NCBI GenBank assembly: GCA_008711295.1
Contig: VUYV01000041.1
Span: 2,024,288 to 2,088,287, forward strand
From: Anarhynchus alexandrinus
Taxonomy: Eukaryota > Chordata > Aves > Charadriiformes > Charadriidae
Reading direction: 5' to 3'
Length of the DNA: 64,000 nucleotides
Below, piece after piece: positions 37,463 through 51,280 of the stretch (the stretch's first letter is position 1; the number at the start of each line of letters is the position of its first letter). The notes beneath the pieces are model-generated. The model did no database searches. It was not told where the DNA came from and was given only the letters and a program-made list of their open reading frames with translations. The translations under genes and the position numbers were made by a program.

Positions 37463-39059
37463 TTGAGACTGTGCATCTGTAATTTAAGAGAATACCTGGT
37501 GCATGCCAACTGCAAGCTAACCTTTTGCACCAATCCTCTGTTTTAATATTTTTATTTATGCTCACTTATTTAAATAGTTAGTAGAAGCACCAGCTTCTAC
37601 TTCATATCACATTACTGAAGAGCCAAAAGTAGAGAGGAAAATGATGAAATCACCACCTCAGCTCTCAATAACATAAGAATCTGGGGTTTCAAGAGAAAAA
37701 AAAACCCAAACTTTTGAAGAACTGAAATGCAATCATTTTAAGGGAAACAGAACTCACAGCCTTTTGCATCACTTCACCTTCGTTAAACAAACAAACAAAA
37801 AAAGAGAGCACACATTCTAACTATGGAAAATCCCATAGCTTCACTGGAAAAGCAAGCTACAGGAGAAACAAATTATTATGGCTGCTAAACACGACCCACT
37901 TTTGAAGTAAGTTAGACAGATACTTCTCTGAAAAATGACTTGGCTAGTTATGCTCAATGCAGACACCTCTCAGCAGTCTAAATAAATCTTAAAAGAGGGA
38001 ATTTGAGGAAGCTGATGGGGTAGCTCCAGTGACAGCGGAGGAAAGATGAAGAGTAGTGGAATGAGGTTGCTTCTGTCTCATTCACTCCTATTTCCTTCAG
38101 CTCCTGCCTACAAAGGTGAGAAAAAATGGAGCGGTAGTGACAGTCCCAGCACCGGCAGCAAGAAAGAAGAATTTGGCACACGAGACCAGAAAAGCCTCAG
38201 GTGCCCCACTGATACTGATTACCTTTCTCCTACTGCTGCCCCAAAGAGACATAAGAAAAGATTTGGTTTATTTATAATGCTGTGTATGTTGAAAACACCT
38301 TTGTTGACTTGAGCTCAACATATTTATAGCTTATTAAGTAAACGGGATCATTCTAACAAAGAACAAGCCACTGGGACATATTCCAAGGGAGAAAAATACA
38401 TAAAAACAGATGCTTACAATCAATTTAGTTTGTTTTCAGAACTATATAGTAACTGCAGAGTTATGGCAACCTCTTTTTATTGATTTATTTCACCTTTAAA
38501 AACATTTCACGGAGACTAAAGCATTCCACATGTAGTTAATGGGACAAACATATTTTTCACCTGGTACTTCAAGGCATCCAATCGCTAGCCTGCATTGCTA
38601 GGGACTAAAAGACATTATCCTCTGACAACTCTTCACTGACTTATGTAGTAGAGTACAGCACAGTGTCCTGAGTAAAAAATCATACTACGAACTCTTCTAG
38701 ATACCTCTCCATTCCAAAGGGTACATTTCATTAGCACACCCTGAATCTGAAAAAAGTAGAAAACACAAAATAGTTTGAGAGGCTGACTTGGGGAAAAAAA
38801 TTGGAATAACTGATGGAGCCTCTCCACTAGTCACACATGTAAACCTGCATTACTTCCACGCTGGATACCTAATTAAGAATATTTAATTAAGATACATTTA
38901 TCATAATTTTCATGAAGGCTCATATTACTTGATCAAAATGTGCTCAGACAATACGGCCCAGCTCACACATGCAGTAAGCTTTCACATTAGCCTCCCTCCT
39001 CCCCTCCCTGCTGGCACGTTTGGCAATATTACTTGACCAGCTCGGCACATAAATACGCT

Positions 39060-39100
39060 GAGCATGCTGGCATGCTCATGACACACGCATACGTACGTAT
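39060..39100. repeat. Two adjacent perfect palindromes
   Basis: GAGCATGC-TG-GCATGCTC (39060-39077) is an 8-bp inverted repeat with a 2-base centre. ATACGTACGTAT (39089-39100) is a 12-bp perfect palindrome with two CpGs. Function unknown. Confidence 0.75.
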
Positions 39101-42100
39101 CCTCCTCTCCACTAACTACTCTCCCCATACCCTTCACTCAAGTTAAAATTGCCATTCATATGCTCATTCTACTCAAAAGCACACAACTACTCAGCTCCTG
39201 AAAATGTTACGTACTGTAACAACCCCTCCTCACAACTCTTGTGCCACCTCTGCTCACTGTAAGGTATATTCAAATTTGTGAAACGCTATAATAAAGCAAT
39301 CTTAGGTAGAGTATGGGATCCCATGACCTTGGATTTGTTGGGATTTTCTGTTGAACATGTCCTACACTACTACTACTTTAATGAAGGGAAAACATTAATA
39401 AGAAAACCAGAGCCATATATTTTGTTCTCTTCTTTCTGTTGGGAAGACTCAAAACCAAAAAGGGTAGTTAAAAAGCATGAAAAAATCAAGAACCCAGCCT
39501 GTCACCTAACAATGGTCCTTCTTGGCTTCCTACTTACAACAAACTAAATTATTTAGATAACATACTCAGTAGCAAATTCGCACTGTTTCCTGTTTTGGTT
39601 ATTCATTTTTTCAGCATTGTTTGCAAATACTTTTGACTGTGGACTTGCAAAATGGTCTCTGTGTACTCTCCCCTTTCTCATCAGTAAACATCTTTAGACA
39701 TTATAAAAGTTTGTCAGCATCTCTATTTCACTTTTATTATGGGAAAATAGTTGTCCTCTTCCCTTCCTCACATTTTAGAAAAGCACAAACAAAAAGTCTC
39801 TCAAGGTACATACAGAAGATATATCCATAAGTAATTTAGGATTTTCCTGCTCAACTTTGAACTGAGATCCTTACCTCTTAGTGCAATCGTAGGAAAGCAG
39901 CGCTCTACTGCTTGTCATTTGCATTGAACCATGAAAGATTTTAAGATTCATATAAGAGAAAGTATATTTTAGAACATCACAAATACAAAAATATCTCAAG
40001 TACCTGGAGGAAAACTGCAGACTTGCCCGTCCCTTTTACATGGGTGTCAGCACAGCAAATGTTGGTCACTGCTTGGACGTTTAGGGAAGGAAAATAACTG
40101 ACAATGGAGTCCAGGAATTTGTTCATTTTAATACTAAATAACCACTATATCAAAATGGCACATTCCTTTATGAAACAGTCTCTGCAAATAGTTCTTAAAA
40201 CAACTTTTTACTGAGATAAAGAAGAAAAAGCCTGCACACTAGGGCAGCTGATATACTTGTGGAATTTATTAAGTTCAGCATAAATGCGAAGACTAAATGA
40301 GCTTCTTTAATTTCCATAATGAAATTGTTTTTGTAAAGTTAAAAATACTGTAATGAGGCCAAAACGGTGTGCTTTCAGAGACTCCCATGGTGAAACAAAT
40401 GAGATTTTAGCTTCTCTAATTGGGCATACTGCAAGCTGGGCTTGATGCTGTCCTCAGCACAGGATGTTTGTTATCCCTAACAAAAAGAGGTCTACAGCTG
40501 TCAGCATAATACCATATAGCTTTTCTGAAGCCAAGCCATCAGGAGGAAGGCTGCTGCTCTCTGACTGGGACCACCCAAAGGGAGAGATCAAGTAGAGAAC
40601 AGCTCTACTCTTCCCTGATTAAGAAGTTATTCGTAAGGTAATTTGTTTACAGCTATCACAGCGAAGCTTTTGAAGCAAGGACTGAGTATTCCCAGAATCC
40701 TCCAAGAGAATTTTATTTGATTAAATAATGAATATGGATATTCCCTTATTCTTTCATTCCCACCCACCCCTTTTCCCCTTGCTTATTAGATCTCATTACC
40801 TGTCAACACAGGCCTTCGGAGCCTGCCTGCTCCAGCAGGAAAAAGAAAAATGTTAGAGGCATTATGTTGTGTCTGCATTGCCAAAATCTGCTGGTTTGCT
40901 GCCATCTGCAACAGCACAGTGCTGACCTCCAAGCCTTTAAAAACTTAAGACTCATTTTGAATAAATATTATTTTCATTTTTCCCCTACACTTGTTTTCAG
41001 GTGTAAGCAATAGAAAAAAAATACCCAAATTAATAATTTCACAGCAGTAAAAACCAGCCAGTTAGTTCTTTCACAGCTACACCACGATTTCGTATTTGAA
41101 GCAAGAACAATAGTTCTATACAGGAAGAGAGCAGAGTACTATTCAGGGCTGAAACAGAGGAATGTGACTATACATTAAGAAGCTAAACACAAGGATATTG
41201 AATTCTAATTAGTTACATGAAGAAGAAAGACTTCCCTATAAATGCAGACTGATGGAGATTATGACTCCTTTGCTCTAGACCTAAGCCATCATTGTAAGAT
41301 CAAACATTTTACTGGACTAAAAATGTCAGGCCATAATTTTAAAGTGACTTCCTTACTTACTATTTTAATTTTACTATAATGATTCTATTCATTGTTTCTT
41401 GGTCACATTCAGAATGTTTACATATTTTTATATCTAGCCTTTCATTCCTTTCCCAGTTTTCTGCTCTGCTTTCACTCCTCGAGCATTCAATAGTCAACCT
41501 GCTACAAACAAAAAATGGGGTTTTTTACAGAAGGGTTTTCAGAAACTTGATAGTTACAATGTATTCCCCAATTCACCCCTCTGCATAAAAATATAGGGAA
41601 TATAGTCTTTGTCATCAGAGAGCAAAATGTTATGATGAACAGTAAATAAAAGTGAATTAGAAGTTCAGTAGAGACTAAAAAAAAAGTAATGCAAAAAAAA
41701 ATGAAGGCACAGGAAAAATAATAGCATTATAGGCAAAATTTTAAACCATCAAAATCAATGCATTTTTGCAAATGTATTTCACCTTTTTGCTGAGGTTTTT
41801 GAGAGTGCAAAAGAGCGTGGCAAAACTGCACAGAAGGAATGAGAAATAAGGTTCTCCATCAGCAGTCAGAATGTTGCCAGAATTGTATAAGGCATACATT
41901 TTAAAATATATCTTAGCAGGTAAATGTTTAGAAAGTCTTGTGAAATTATGCTCTTCATCCTGGTTCCAATACCCCCGTGTACTGCATTAATATGTTGTAA
42001 GGGAATGTAGGGAAATATTAGCAGTAGATAAGTGAATCATTAAGTTTTTTTCATGTTAATTCAAACTTTATTCATTAAAGCCTCCCAAACAACCTCTACA

Positions 42101-44989
42101 GTACATGAATCAGATTTAAATAATGAGATATTTTAATTAATTTGAACTTGGAACTTCACTTTGGATCACAGAAACCTTCTCAGAGGATGCTCAGAAGACC
42201 AGCATGGGGTAAAAGCAAAATATCACATCACTGGAAGTTCAAAGAACACATATCTTGAGAGCCCCCTAGAAAGATAAGGATGATTCCAAGGAAAAATACA
42301 GAATGGGAAATCTATGACAAGCTTTTGTACAACTGATTTTAAGAATATCCAAGAGTACATATCTTTGTGCCTACTATGACACAGTAGGCTAGACAAAAAT
42401 TATATACTTATTGCATAGTTTATTAGTATGTGCAGTGAATTATTCAAACTATATATTGTAACATTCTTAGGTTTTGAAAGACCACAGAAAGTCTGAGCAA
42501 CTCCTCCCTGTATACCTCCATGACACTGTCAAAGATGTTATTATGCTGTGTATCTACATTGGCTGAAGCAAGGGTGTAGATTATACAGCCTAAGGGACAA
42601 ACGTAAACATTAAAAAAATAACTGCCTTCTGAAATAGGCACAATTTAGATTGTAACTGGCAACTGGCTGTCAGTTTTCAGAAAGAACAATACCAAATGAT
42701 GATGTATTAAAAAAAAAATTTAGAACATTAACACATAGAATTGTCCAAACAGATCTACTCCAAAATGTGCATCATTTCAGTTTTAACAATTATTCTAAAA
42801 CAACTTTTTACTAGCCCATATGTGTCTTAATATTTAATTCTGATCTAACAAATTACTAATTTTTTTTTCAGTTAGCCCTTAAAAGTAATACAATATCTTC
42901 TAAAATTTTTCTCTTATTATTCCCCTTATAAAAGGGGAAAATGCTTAAGTGCAAAGTATCTTTGTCCCACTGTTTTCCTTTTATGTATTGTTACTACAAT
43001 GAACAAATTACACTGTCCCATCGACAGGCACATCTGAACAAGATCTGTTCTGACATGAAGCAAATAATAAATCTCTCCCTGTAATGAGTTCTGCTTTCTA
43101 ATAAATTCACCCATTATTTTTGTCTAGAAGATTAAATGTTATAAAATCTATAATACAAACCACACGCAAAATGTACATACATATACACAAAAATCTTTGG
43201 GGTTAAACCACATTTTGGTATTCACATTATTTCACAAATAACATGTTACCTTTATTTAAGCTGATCGGACCAGCATTTCTTTTCTATCAACTGAAGCAGC
43301 TAATTTACTTTCATTGACCATCCAGCGGTATAATGTACCACCTGCTTATTGTGATTGTCTCTGGCTAGACATTAAAAAAAAAAAAATCCTTTTTCTCCCC
43401 CATTCTGTAATTTAACTTTGTACAAATGTAATCTTAAATTCTTCAATTCTCTGAGGCATTCTTTGAGTGGAAATGCTGGGATTTTTACAGCGCCACATCT
43501 GTGCACGCACATTGTGATTAATATATGACAAATCCTTCAGGCATATTGCAATTGATGCAGCAAAGCTGAACTTATTTGAAGCACGGCAAAATTATCCGCT
43601 TTTTCCACTGCTAACTAATTTATTTGTTCACTGCCAGGCAGGTATAGAAGATAAAGCACTTTTTTTCATTGCTCTATGGAAGCAGAAGATGCACATATGG
43701 TGATAAAAGGGCAGAAAACAGTGTTATAATAGATTCTAATATTTTGGAAATAATTTGCTTTCCAGTCCAGGTCAATATTTTGAACAACTTCATATTCTTT
43801 AGAAAGTCTTTCATAATGCGATGAGGAATCCGATCTAGTCAAGTTTTCTTTGCTGTTTTTGTCCCCGTGTAAGACTATTTCTATTGCTCTGTAAACATTC
43901 ACAACCCCACCAAATGCTGGTTCATACTTACTGCTGAAAATCAGAAAAAGGAGCCAGAAACATGTTATGTTCAGTCTGCTACTTCATTTTGGGTTAAGAG
44001 ACTACAGTTTTGACAGCAGGGCCATCTGCTGTTAACTTTCCTTCTCATCATAATACCAGTCCAGTCAAAAGCAATTAAGTGTGTTTTGCCATTATAATAT
44101 GTAGATAATTATGATAAATTACAGTTTTTAAATCAGCCTCAAATTATGCATATGGTAGGTATTTTCCTTGCAGTTACTGATGTAAAAAATATTCCTGCAT
44201 TTGCAAAATATTTCAGCTATTTTATTAATGATGTTAGTTCTGTAATGAGATATCTACAAGGAAATTTCTTAGGCACAGAGCCTGACAGTCATTAGAAATC
44301 TATTTATATCTCAGCAAGACATTTTGCCAAGTAGATAGAGTTGTAACATTCTGCACTGCCATTATACAGAATACTCAGAAAATGGTCTATTTTATTGTGT
44401 CACAAAATCCCAAAACATACGCAAACACACCAATAAGTAGCCAGAAGAGCGTTTTAGGGTTTTTTACAACATGGAATTATTCGAGAGTCTAACACAGTCT
44501 AAAACACGTGATAAAAACATCACTTTAAGAACTACACACTAACGCTCTTTTCTGTTGAGCTCCCTTTGACATTGCTCAAGTGATCCCCAGGATTAGCCAG
44601 GCATAAATAAGCAACAATTCAGACTGGATAGATGTTCAGAGTCAATACAAATTCTTCTTCTACTGTAACAATGGACTTATCTTGTGGGTACTTTTTTTGA
44701 GGGGCGGGGGGTCATACTGTAATACTTTCTCTGAATTTTAACTGAAATATCACCACCATTAATATTTTTATTTTTTATAGTGTTTCCTCAGTATTTCCTT
44801 GCTAGCGAATGGACGTCTTGAGAAATAATCAGCCCCTAGAATGCGACCACATGCTTTTCATGACCACACCAGCACTGAGTGATAATCCAGGACGCTTCAT
44901 ACATTTAATTCTCGCCAGGAATGTGCTACCCACTATGAAAGCTGCCTCATAAATCCTGAGCGCTAACAGCAACCAGCAGCACCTGAGTC

Positions 44990-45184
44990 ATGGCTGGCCG
45001 CAGAGGAATGACGAGGAAGAGAAGAAGGCAAAAAAAATATGACACAATAATGCGGGCAGCAGCAGAATCAAATCTCAGCTCTGTTAAATGCACGGAGATG
45101 GTGTCTGTCTGGCAATGGCCTTATCACCTTCTCCTCATTATGGCCACGCAGTGTTCAAATGTAAGTCAGAGAGATAAAAGTTAG
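44990..45184 (+). other. Small basic open frame, unsupported
   Basis: A 64-codon frame starts MAGRRGMTRKRRRQKKYD, very rich in Arg and Lys, in a patch less AT-rich than its surroundings. Near its end, AATGTAAGTC (45157-45166) resembles a splice donor. No family was recognised and the surroundings give no start-site or promoter evidence. It may be a conserved non-coding element or chance. Confidence 0.15.
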
Positions 45185-48059
45185 CAAGAGATAACTATCA
45201 AATCAATTGACTTCAAAAACTTGCAGGCAAAGATATGAATTGTACGAATTGATATTTAAATCTTTTTCCCTCAGACAACGCAGCAGAGGAATAGTTCCGT
45301 GAAGCCACGATACAGAAGGAAAACCAGTGGTCAATATATGCTCTGCTTAAATGTCAGCTAGCTTGCTTTTCAGCTATGCTTGCTATAACCACGTAGATTC
45401 AGAAACAGAAGATACCAACAAAACAATAGCAGCATATCCCTATCTGTGTCTTCTGATTCCGAGCACTTCATGACAGGAAAGGATAAGATCTCTAACTAAA
45501 AGGAATGGAGCCTTTATATAATTCTGCTCATAGAATAGATGTGTTTTCTCTCCATATCTCTGGTAGCTGAGTCACTGCCGTTAACAGCTGCCAGTGCGTT
45601 ACCATACTTTTTTCTCCTTGGCAGGACAGGCAAATTGCTCCCCACAGAGCAGATGCCAGTCAACATGGCAAAAGGAACTGTGCTGAGCATAATTTCTCTT
45701 CCCATAACACTAAGTTGTTTTCAAAATGTTTGGTTTCCATCAGACCACTGCTTGGGGTGAGCTGTTGCTTCTAGATTTGTTTTCTTTCGAGCATAACATT
45801 AAGTTGTACTCAATTTCCATAATCAATTAAGAAAATGCAGTGGATATTTTTATTTCAGAACTGCTACAAAATTTAACAAACCATTCAACTGAAAAAGCTC
45901 TTGTTAAAAAAGCTATGGAAAACTTAATGTTTAGCTAATTTATGTTTACCAGATTAGTTTTGCAAGGTATCACAAAAGCTAAATTTTTCTACTCAATATA
46001 GTTCTGTACCAAGGATTTCAGAAGAGGATATTTGGATTGAAGGCTTCATGTCTAACACAACAAGACATCGCAATTTTGAGTGTGGAGAGCTGCGTGTAGC
46101 CCATAAACAGCAGTGTATAAACATAGAAAGTCTATCTACACCTTGACTGCTGCTTCAAAAGAAAATTTTTGCCCTTTGTAAAAAATACCATTTTCTGAAT
46201 AAAAACAAGAACTGCAGCCTCTACTTGAGTAATTAACTTGAATTCATGCACGAGCCAGCCCGCCCTCATTCACTAATGCAGGTGTCTGTTCAGAAGCATG
46301 CAGAATGACAAAAATATTCACTGAAACCTTTTGGAATCAGCAATGCTGATTTGTACCTCCTTATAAACATACGTCAAGATCCAGAACAGCTAAACAGAAA
46401 TGCAAATAGAATTCAGCAAGAAAAGTCCTCTTTTTAAGCAGAGAAGTTATCGGCATACTTTTACCACAAATCTGCTCTTGAAAACTAAATATAATTATCT
46501 GCATAGCTAGGACTAATAATCAGTTAAAGGGAAATTGACTTGAGCAACACTTTGAGCAGAGATGGGGAGACTATCTCAATGAGGATGTTTCAGTTTGGAA
46601 TACAGTCATGCCGATTATTATTCATGCAAAGCTAAAAATTCACATACAATACCATAACCAACTAAGAAACACTAACCCCAAACTAAAGTTCATGCAACTT
46701 TGGTACCTCCAGTTGACAGGCAAAATTTTCGTTTTCAAGCACTCGGTACTCCAGTTGTGGGCCAAAAGGACGTCAAGGTGAGAAGCCCATGCACAAGCAC
46801 TTACAAGAGGGAATATAATTTGAGGGCACCATGCCCATTAGAGTAATTCCCCAGTACAGCTCCAGGTGCCAGCACGTACAAATCTAGGAAGAAAAAAAAA
46901 TATTCTTTCACTATTGTCCTCCAAAATACCTATATTTAAGAAGTGAGAATGTTTGTTATTAAACCAGGAAAGACACAAAGGACAACACTTGCAAAACGTT
47001 ATCCATCATTAATGCCTAAGTGACCAGTTTTGGCAGCTAAGGCAGAGTGAAGATGTGCTCCCTAGAAAGTGATGCCTTGGTGCTCTGCATCAGCAGAACA
47101 AAAGTCTGCATCTTTGTGAATGCATCGAGCTTATATCTGGTCTTCAGCAACCAATTTGGGAAGTGATTTTTTTGGTAAGGTGGAAAATAAATAGGATGTT
47201 TGAGTCAAGCCCTATTTGGCACTAATCTCCTTTTAAATCTAAATAGTGAGATGCGAACGAAGTGGAAAACTTGAATTCTCCAAGGCTAAACTTCAAGGAT
47301 ACCAGTCCTCACCACCTTCACTTGCACCAACTGTATCTTAAAATTTTGTCAGAGCGCCTATTAATCTCATTTCCATGGCATTTCAAACATTTTCCACAAA
47401 ACTCTACTGCAAGTTATAAAGATCTCCTGCAAATTGTAGTGTTTAGTAATGACTGAAAAAAACCTGGTATTTTTGATTAAAAAAAAAAAAATCAACGTTC
47501 CAATTTTATTCGACATTGAGGTCTTCTGTGTCAAATAAGCTGTGGTGCAACTCTCTACGAGCACTCAGAAGGAACTATTAGCATTTAATAATCATTTTTA
47601 ACACTCTTCTGTAACTGCTCCGTCTCTTTTGGTCTGTTATCCCTCAAGGGTGGCTTCATCTGCCTGAAAGCACCCTTCTGCCACGAGCCCGGCAGCCAAA
47701 ACCCCTGTGGCTCTGTGGGGGAAGTACAGAGCAGGCTGGAGAAACCTCTGGCACAACGTTTGAGAAAGATACCGCACCAATATTCCCAGGACTGTCAGAG
47801 ACACCAGCTAAAATGGGAGAGCAATGTCCAAGTGCACTGAACAATGGTGGGATTAAAAAAAAAAAAAATACAATGCTAAATTCACCTGTTTGGTGTACAT
47901 AAAAAGGAGATAAACTCAACATCATTTAAATGCCACTGGACTTGTATTGTTATCATCCGTTCTCACGCTCCAGTAAACCAGTTATCTGCGTTCCCAGGCA
48001 GGCACAGAGACCTTGAAGCCCTCAGTAATATTAACACTGCAGTAAGCACCTCACAGGCA

Positions 48060-48205
48060 GCAGGCTCCCCAGTTTACAGATGGGCATCTGTGATCACTAG
48101 AGTTAAAACACATAAAGTGTGCTTACCGAGTTGCTCGCTGCGGCACAAGACCTGTCATTTTTGCCCTCAGAGCACTGCGTGTGCCTGAAGTGCTTTGAGA
48201 TAGAG
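48060..48205 (+). repeat. Possible ancient amniote SINE scrap
   Basis: CCCCAGTTTACAGATGGGCA and, 100 bases later, GAAGTGCTTTGAGATA are words typical of old MIR/CORE-type amniote SINEs. They are spaced widely and the intervening sequence is not clearly alignable, so this is weak. Confidence 0.25.
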
Positions 48206-49616
48206 CAGGAATCACTGCATCCCCAGGAAAAATACCGTTGACTGTGTTATTGTCCCAAATCTGTCAACTAAGAGGATTTGCAAAAAAAATCTTCCTAAAA
48301 GCACAACTTGCTCAGTATATCTTAGCATAGGCAACAGTGAAAGTCTCTACCTTATTCTGTTTTCAAACCTGCCCAAGTAACAGACGAAAGAACAAGATAA
48401 TCACACACAAACAATTTTGAGGACTACAGGGTTGTTTTTTCATACTACAGATATCATGTACAATAAAAGAGTAGAACGAAAAGATAAGTGGCTTTCTATG
48501 CAGGTCCTCACTTGCAGTGCACTGCTTATTTAATTATTGTCTTTGGACATACAATACAGCATCTCAAACACCTTCAAAATGCAGACTCTGCCTCTGAACC
48601 CTTCTTCTGAAGCAGAATGTCTTCCGGAACAGAGTATCGTCATTACCTTTGGATGCCTGTTATCCAGTGTCAGAAAATCATAAGTCTTTAAGCAATGCAG
48701 GAATGAGCAATACATCAGCTGACAATGCTGTCCTTTACCTCAGATTCAACACTAGCCCTGGCTGTGCCCACTTCCAATACATGTTAATATGCTCACACAA
48801 GAGAAATGGAAATCCTCTGTGTTCCTTGTACAATTTTTATAACATTGAGTCAGATCCTTGGCAAAAGAAGCAGAAGCAGTAAAAGTAGAAATATTCACCC
48901 AGAGCATCTGAAAAGTAAAGATAAATTTTGAAACGCCTTACTCATGGTTTAAAATAAAAATCTGCTGACATCTGGTATGGATCAGCTGGCTGAATTGCTT
49001 TGATTACTCATCCACAGCCAAGTTCTTTTTTATTTATTCATTTACTCATTTATTTCATGGTTATAAAAATGTGTTTCATAATAAATATGGAGAGTGACAA
49101 CACAATGCTGATTAACAAATATGATGTTCTCAATATCTTTAACAGATTTCAGTTTTTAAAAGGAATTGAGTGTCTGCAAATATGTCAGTCCTAAATTTTA
49201 TCCATGCCTTTGCTGTCACAACTTGTTTTTGCCTTTCTTTGGATATGCTAAATTTATAGGTGTTGACAAAGTATTAAGAACCACAAGAAGAAAGTGTCTG
49301 TGTAGAGCACTTCTATGAAATTGTATTATAAAGACTCATTCTCCTCTAGCACGCAACAACCCTGAGCTGCAAATCACAGAAGGCTGAGAGACTGTCCTGG
49401 GGAAATACACATACAGGCATGTGTATGTTCACCCTGCTCTAAGAACCTACTATAGGCCACCAACAGGCTGAGCTTATCGTATTTCTGGTCTGACCTCATG
49501 TAGCGTATCTGCATGAACCAATTTCCCAAAAGAAGAACAAAGGACCAAAAAACCCAAACCCTAAATAACCATTTCTTAGATGGAGGTGACTCAGTGGATG
49601 AACTGAAAAATGTTAG

Positions 49617-51280
49617 AAACATACAATAATTTGAGTTGAAAGGGACTTCAGGAAGGTACAACTCCTCACTCCAAAAAGAGCCAACTCTGATGCTAGATAA
49701 ACTCACTTAGGGTCTTACTGAGTTTTTAACATCTCCAGAGTGGAGGTACCACACCCTAACAGCCTTTTCTGATGTTGACCACCATAATTTTTTTTTTTCC
49801 CCGATTTAACTTCCCTTGGTGCAGCTTTTGGTTGTTTTCTCTTCTTTTAATAAGCGCCTCCAAGAAGAGTCTTGTTCCAGCTTCTCTATAATCTCCCTTT
49901 AGACAATTGAAGACAGCAACTAGAGTTGCCCTTCAGACTTCCCTTTCAGTCTTCTATTCTCTATATAGAGCAAATCCAGCCCTCAGCTTTTTATGATCCA
50001 ACTCCCTTTTTATCTTGGTGTTCTGCAAAGCTGCTTTCTAGCCAGGCAGTCCTCAGTGTGTAGTGTTGCATGGGGCTGTTCCATCCTAACTGCAGGAACT
50101 TGCATTTGCCTTTGCTGAAGGCAAGGTTCCTCTGAGCCCATTTCTTCAGCCTGTTGAGAGCACTCTGAATAGCAGCCCTGTGCTCCAGCAAATAGATTAC
50201 TCGCCTCCCAAAGAGCAACATAGCACAAAGTTTCTGAGATTGCATGCCATAGAATCACACCGGTTATTACGAAGATGATAAGCAGGGTATTGGCTCCAGC
50301 ACTGACCCCTATGGAACTACTAGGTCACTGGCGACCAGCTGGACTTCAGATCACTGACCTTTAAGCCTAGCAGTCAAGCTAGTTTGCTTCCTACCTTATA
50401 GACTGCCTAATCAGTATCTCATCAGTTTTGCCACCAAGATATTACTGAACCCTGAAGTCCAGGGTTCTAATCTTGCTATTCATCTTCCTCACTTCCCTCA
50501 TGATCTTAAAGTCCATCACCTCATGGTTGGGTAGCCAGGGCTACCACAGACCTTCACGGTCTTCACCAGGTCCTTTACTCATGAGCAGCAGATCCAGAAG
50601 ACCCCCTTCTCTGATTGATGGGACCAGCATTTGCATCAAAAAAAATCCTCAACACATTCCAATCGAGATCTCCTCGATGGCTTGCACCACACCATGTTAC
50701 CCTTCCAGCAGATGTGGGCAGGTCAAAGCTACTCACAAGAAACAGTGTTTTCAATCAAGCTTCCTCCAGTACTCTAAAGAAGGCCTCATGCAATTCCTTT
50801 CCTCGTTCAGGCAGTCTGCAGTAGATGCTCACTGAGACGCATTCATGTCGGATTCTCCTTTGATCTTGACCAGCCTGTTATTCCTTCCAAAGCAAATCTG
50901 GCCCTGCAAATTCAAGCTGCTTCACTCCACTCGACTCCAAAAATTCAATTTGGTGTGGAGCACAAGCCTTTTTTCCATCTTATGAGCCAGCACTTCCAAA
51001 AGAGTTTGTATTCATCCACTCACCATTTGCGTGAGCTATCCCACACCACATTTCTGTGACCCTATAAAGGTACCATGATGGTACACAGACTTCTTATTCC
51101 TCCTTTTTGCTTCCTATGCACTGTGTGTGCTTCTGTACAGGTACTTGAGATGGGCCATCAGGGAAAGTGTGAAAGGCTCGCTTATAATTCTGCCATTTAA
51201 GTACTTCTCTGGCCTTCGTTCCTCCACTCTCTTTGTGCTTCAGTCTCCATTTCCTGGTAAACCAAGGTTAAAGCCCTTAT
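49617..51280 (-). mobile_element. Long decayed CR1 LINE with RT and endonuclease relics
   Basis: Read on the minus strand, the 3' UTR relic is at 49617-49760. The RT C-terminal region is at 49990-50245 (84-codon frame with QSALNRLKKWAQRNLAFSKG and KCKFLQLGWNSPM). At 50260-50350 lies a relic of the SGVPQGS motif upstream of the catalytic aspartates. From about 50450 the sequence matches the CR1 endonuclease region: CTGAAGTCCAGGGTTCTAAT, CATCACCTCATGGTTGGG (SDHEM equivalent) and AGAAGGCCTCATGCAATTCC (the start of the GDFN-containing part). Most of the RT N-terminus between endonuclease and SGVPQGS is missing, so there was an internal deletion. Many stops and indels; inactive and old. The 5' limit near 51280 is approximate. 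Confidence 0.88.

Larger units (their letters stand above)
37463..49616. other. Long AT-rich stretch without recognisable genes
   Basis: No transposon longer than a scrap was recognised in 12 kb. Frames are at most about 89 codons. Patches that look non-repetitive and possibly conserved lie at 38865-39000, 40340-40560, 43470-43620 and 44800-45190, but this is impression only. A palindromic patch lies at 39060-39100. A possible ancient SINE scrap is at 48060-48205. Confidence 0.45.
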
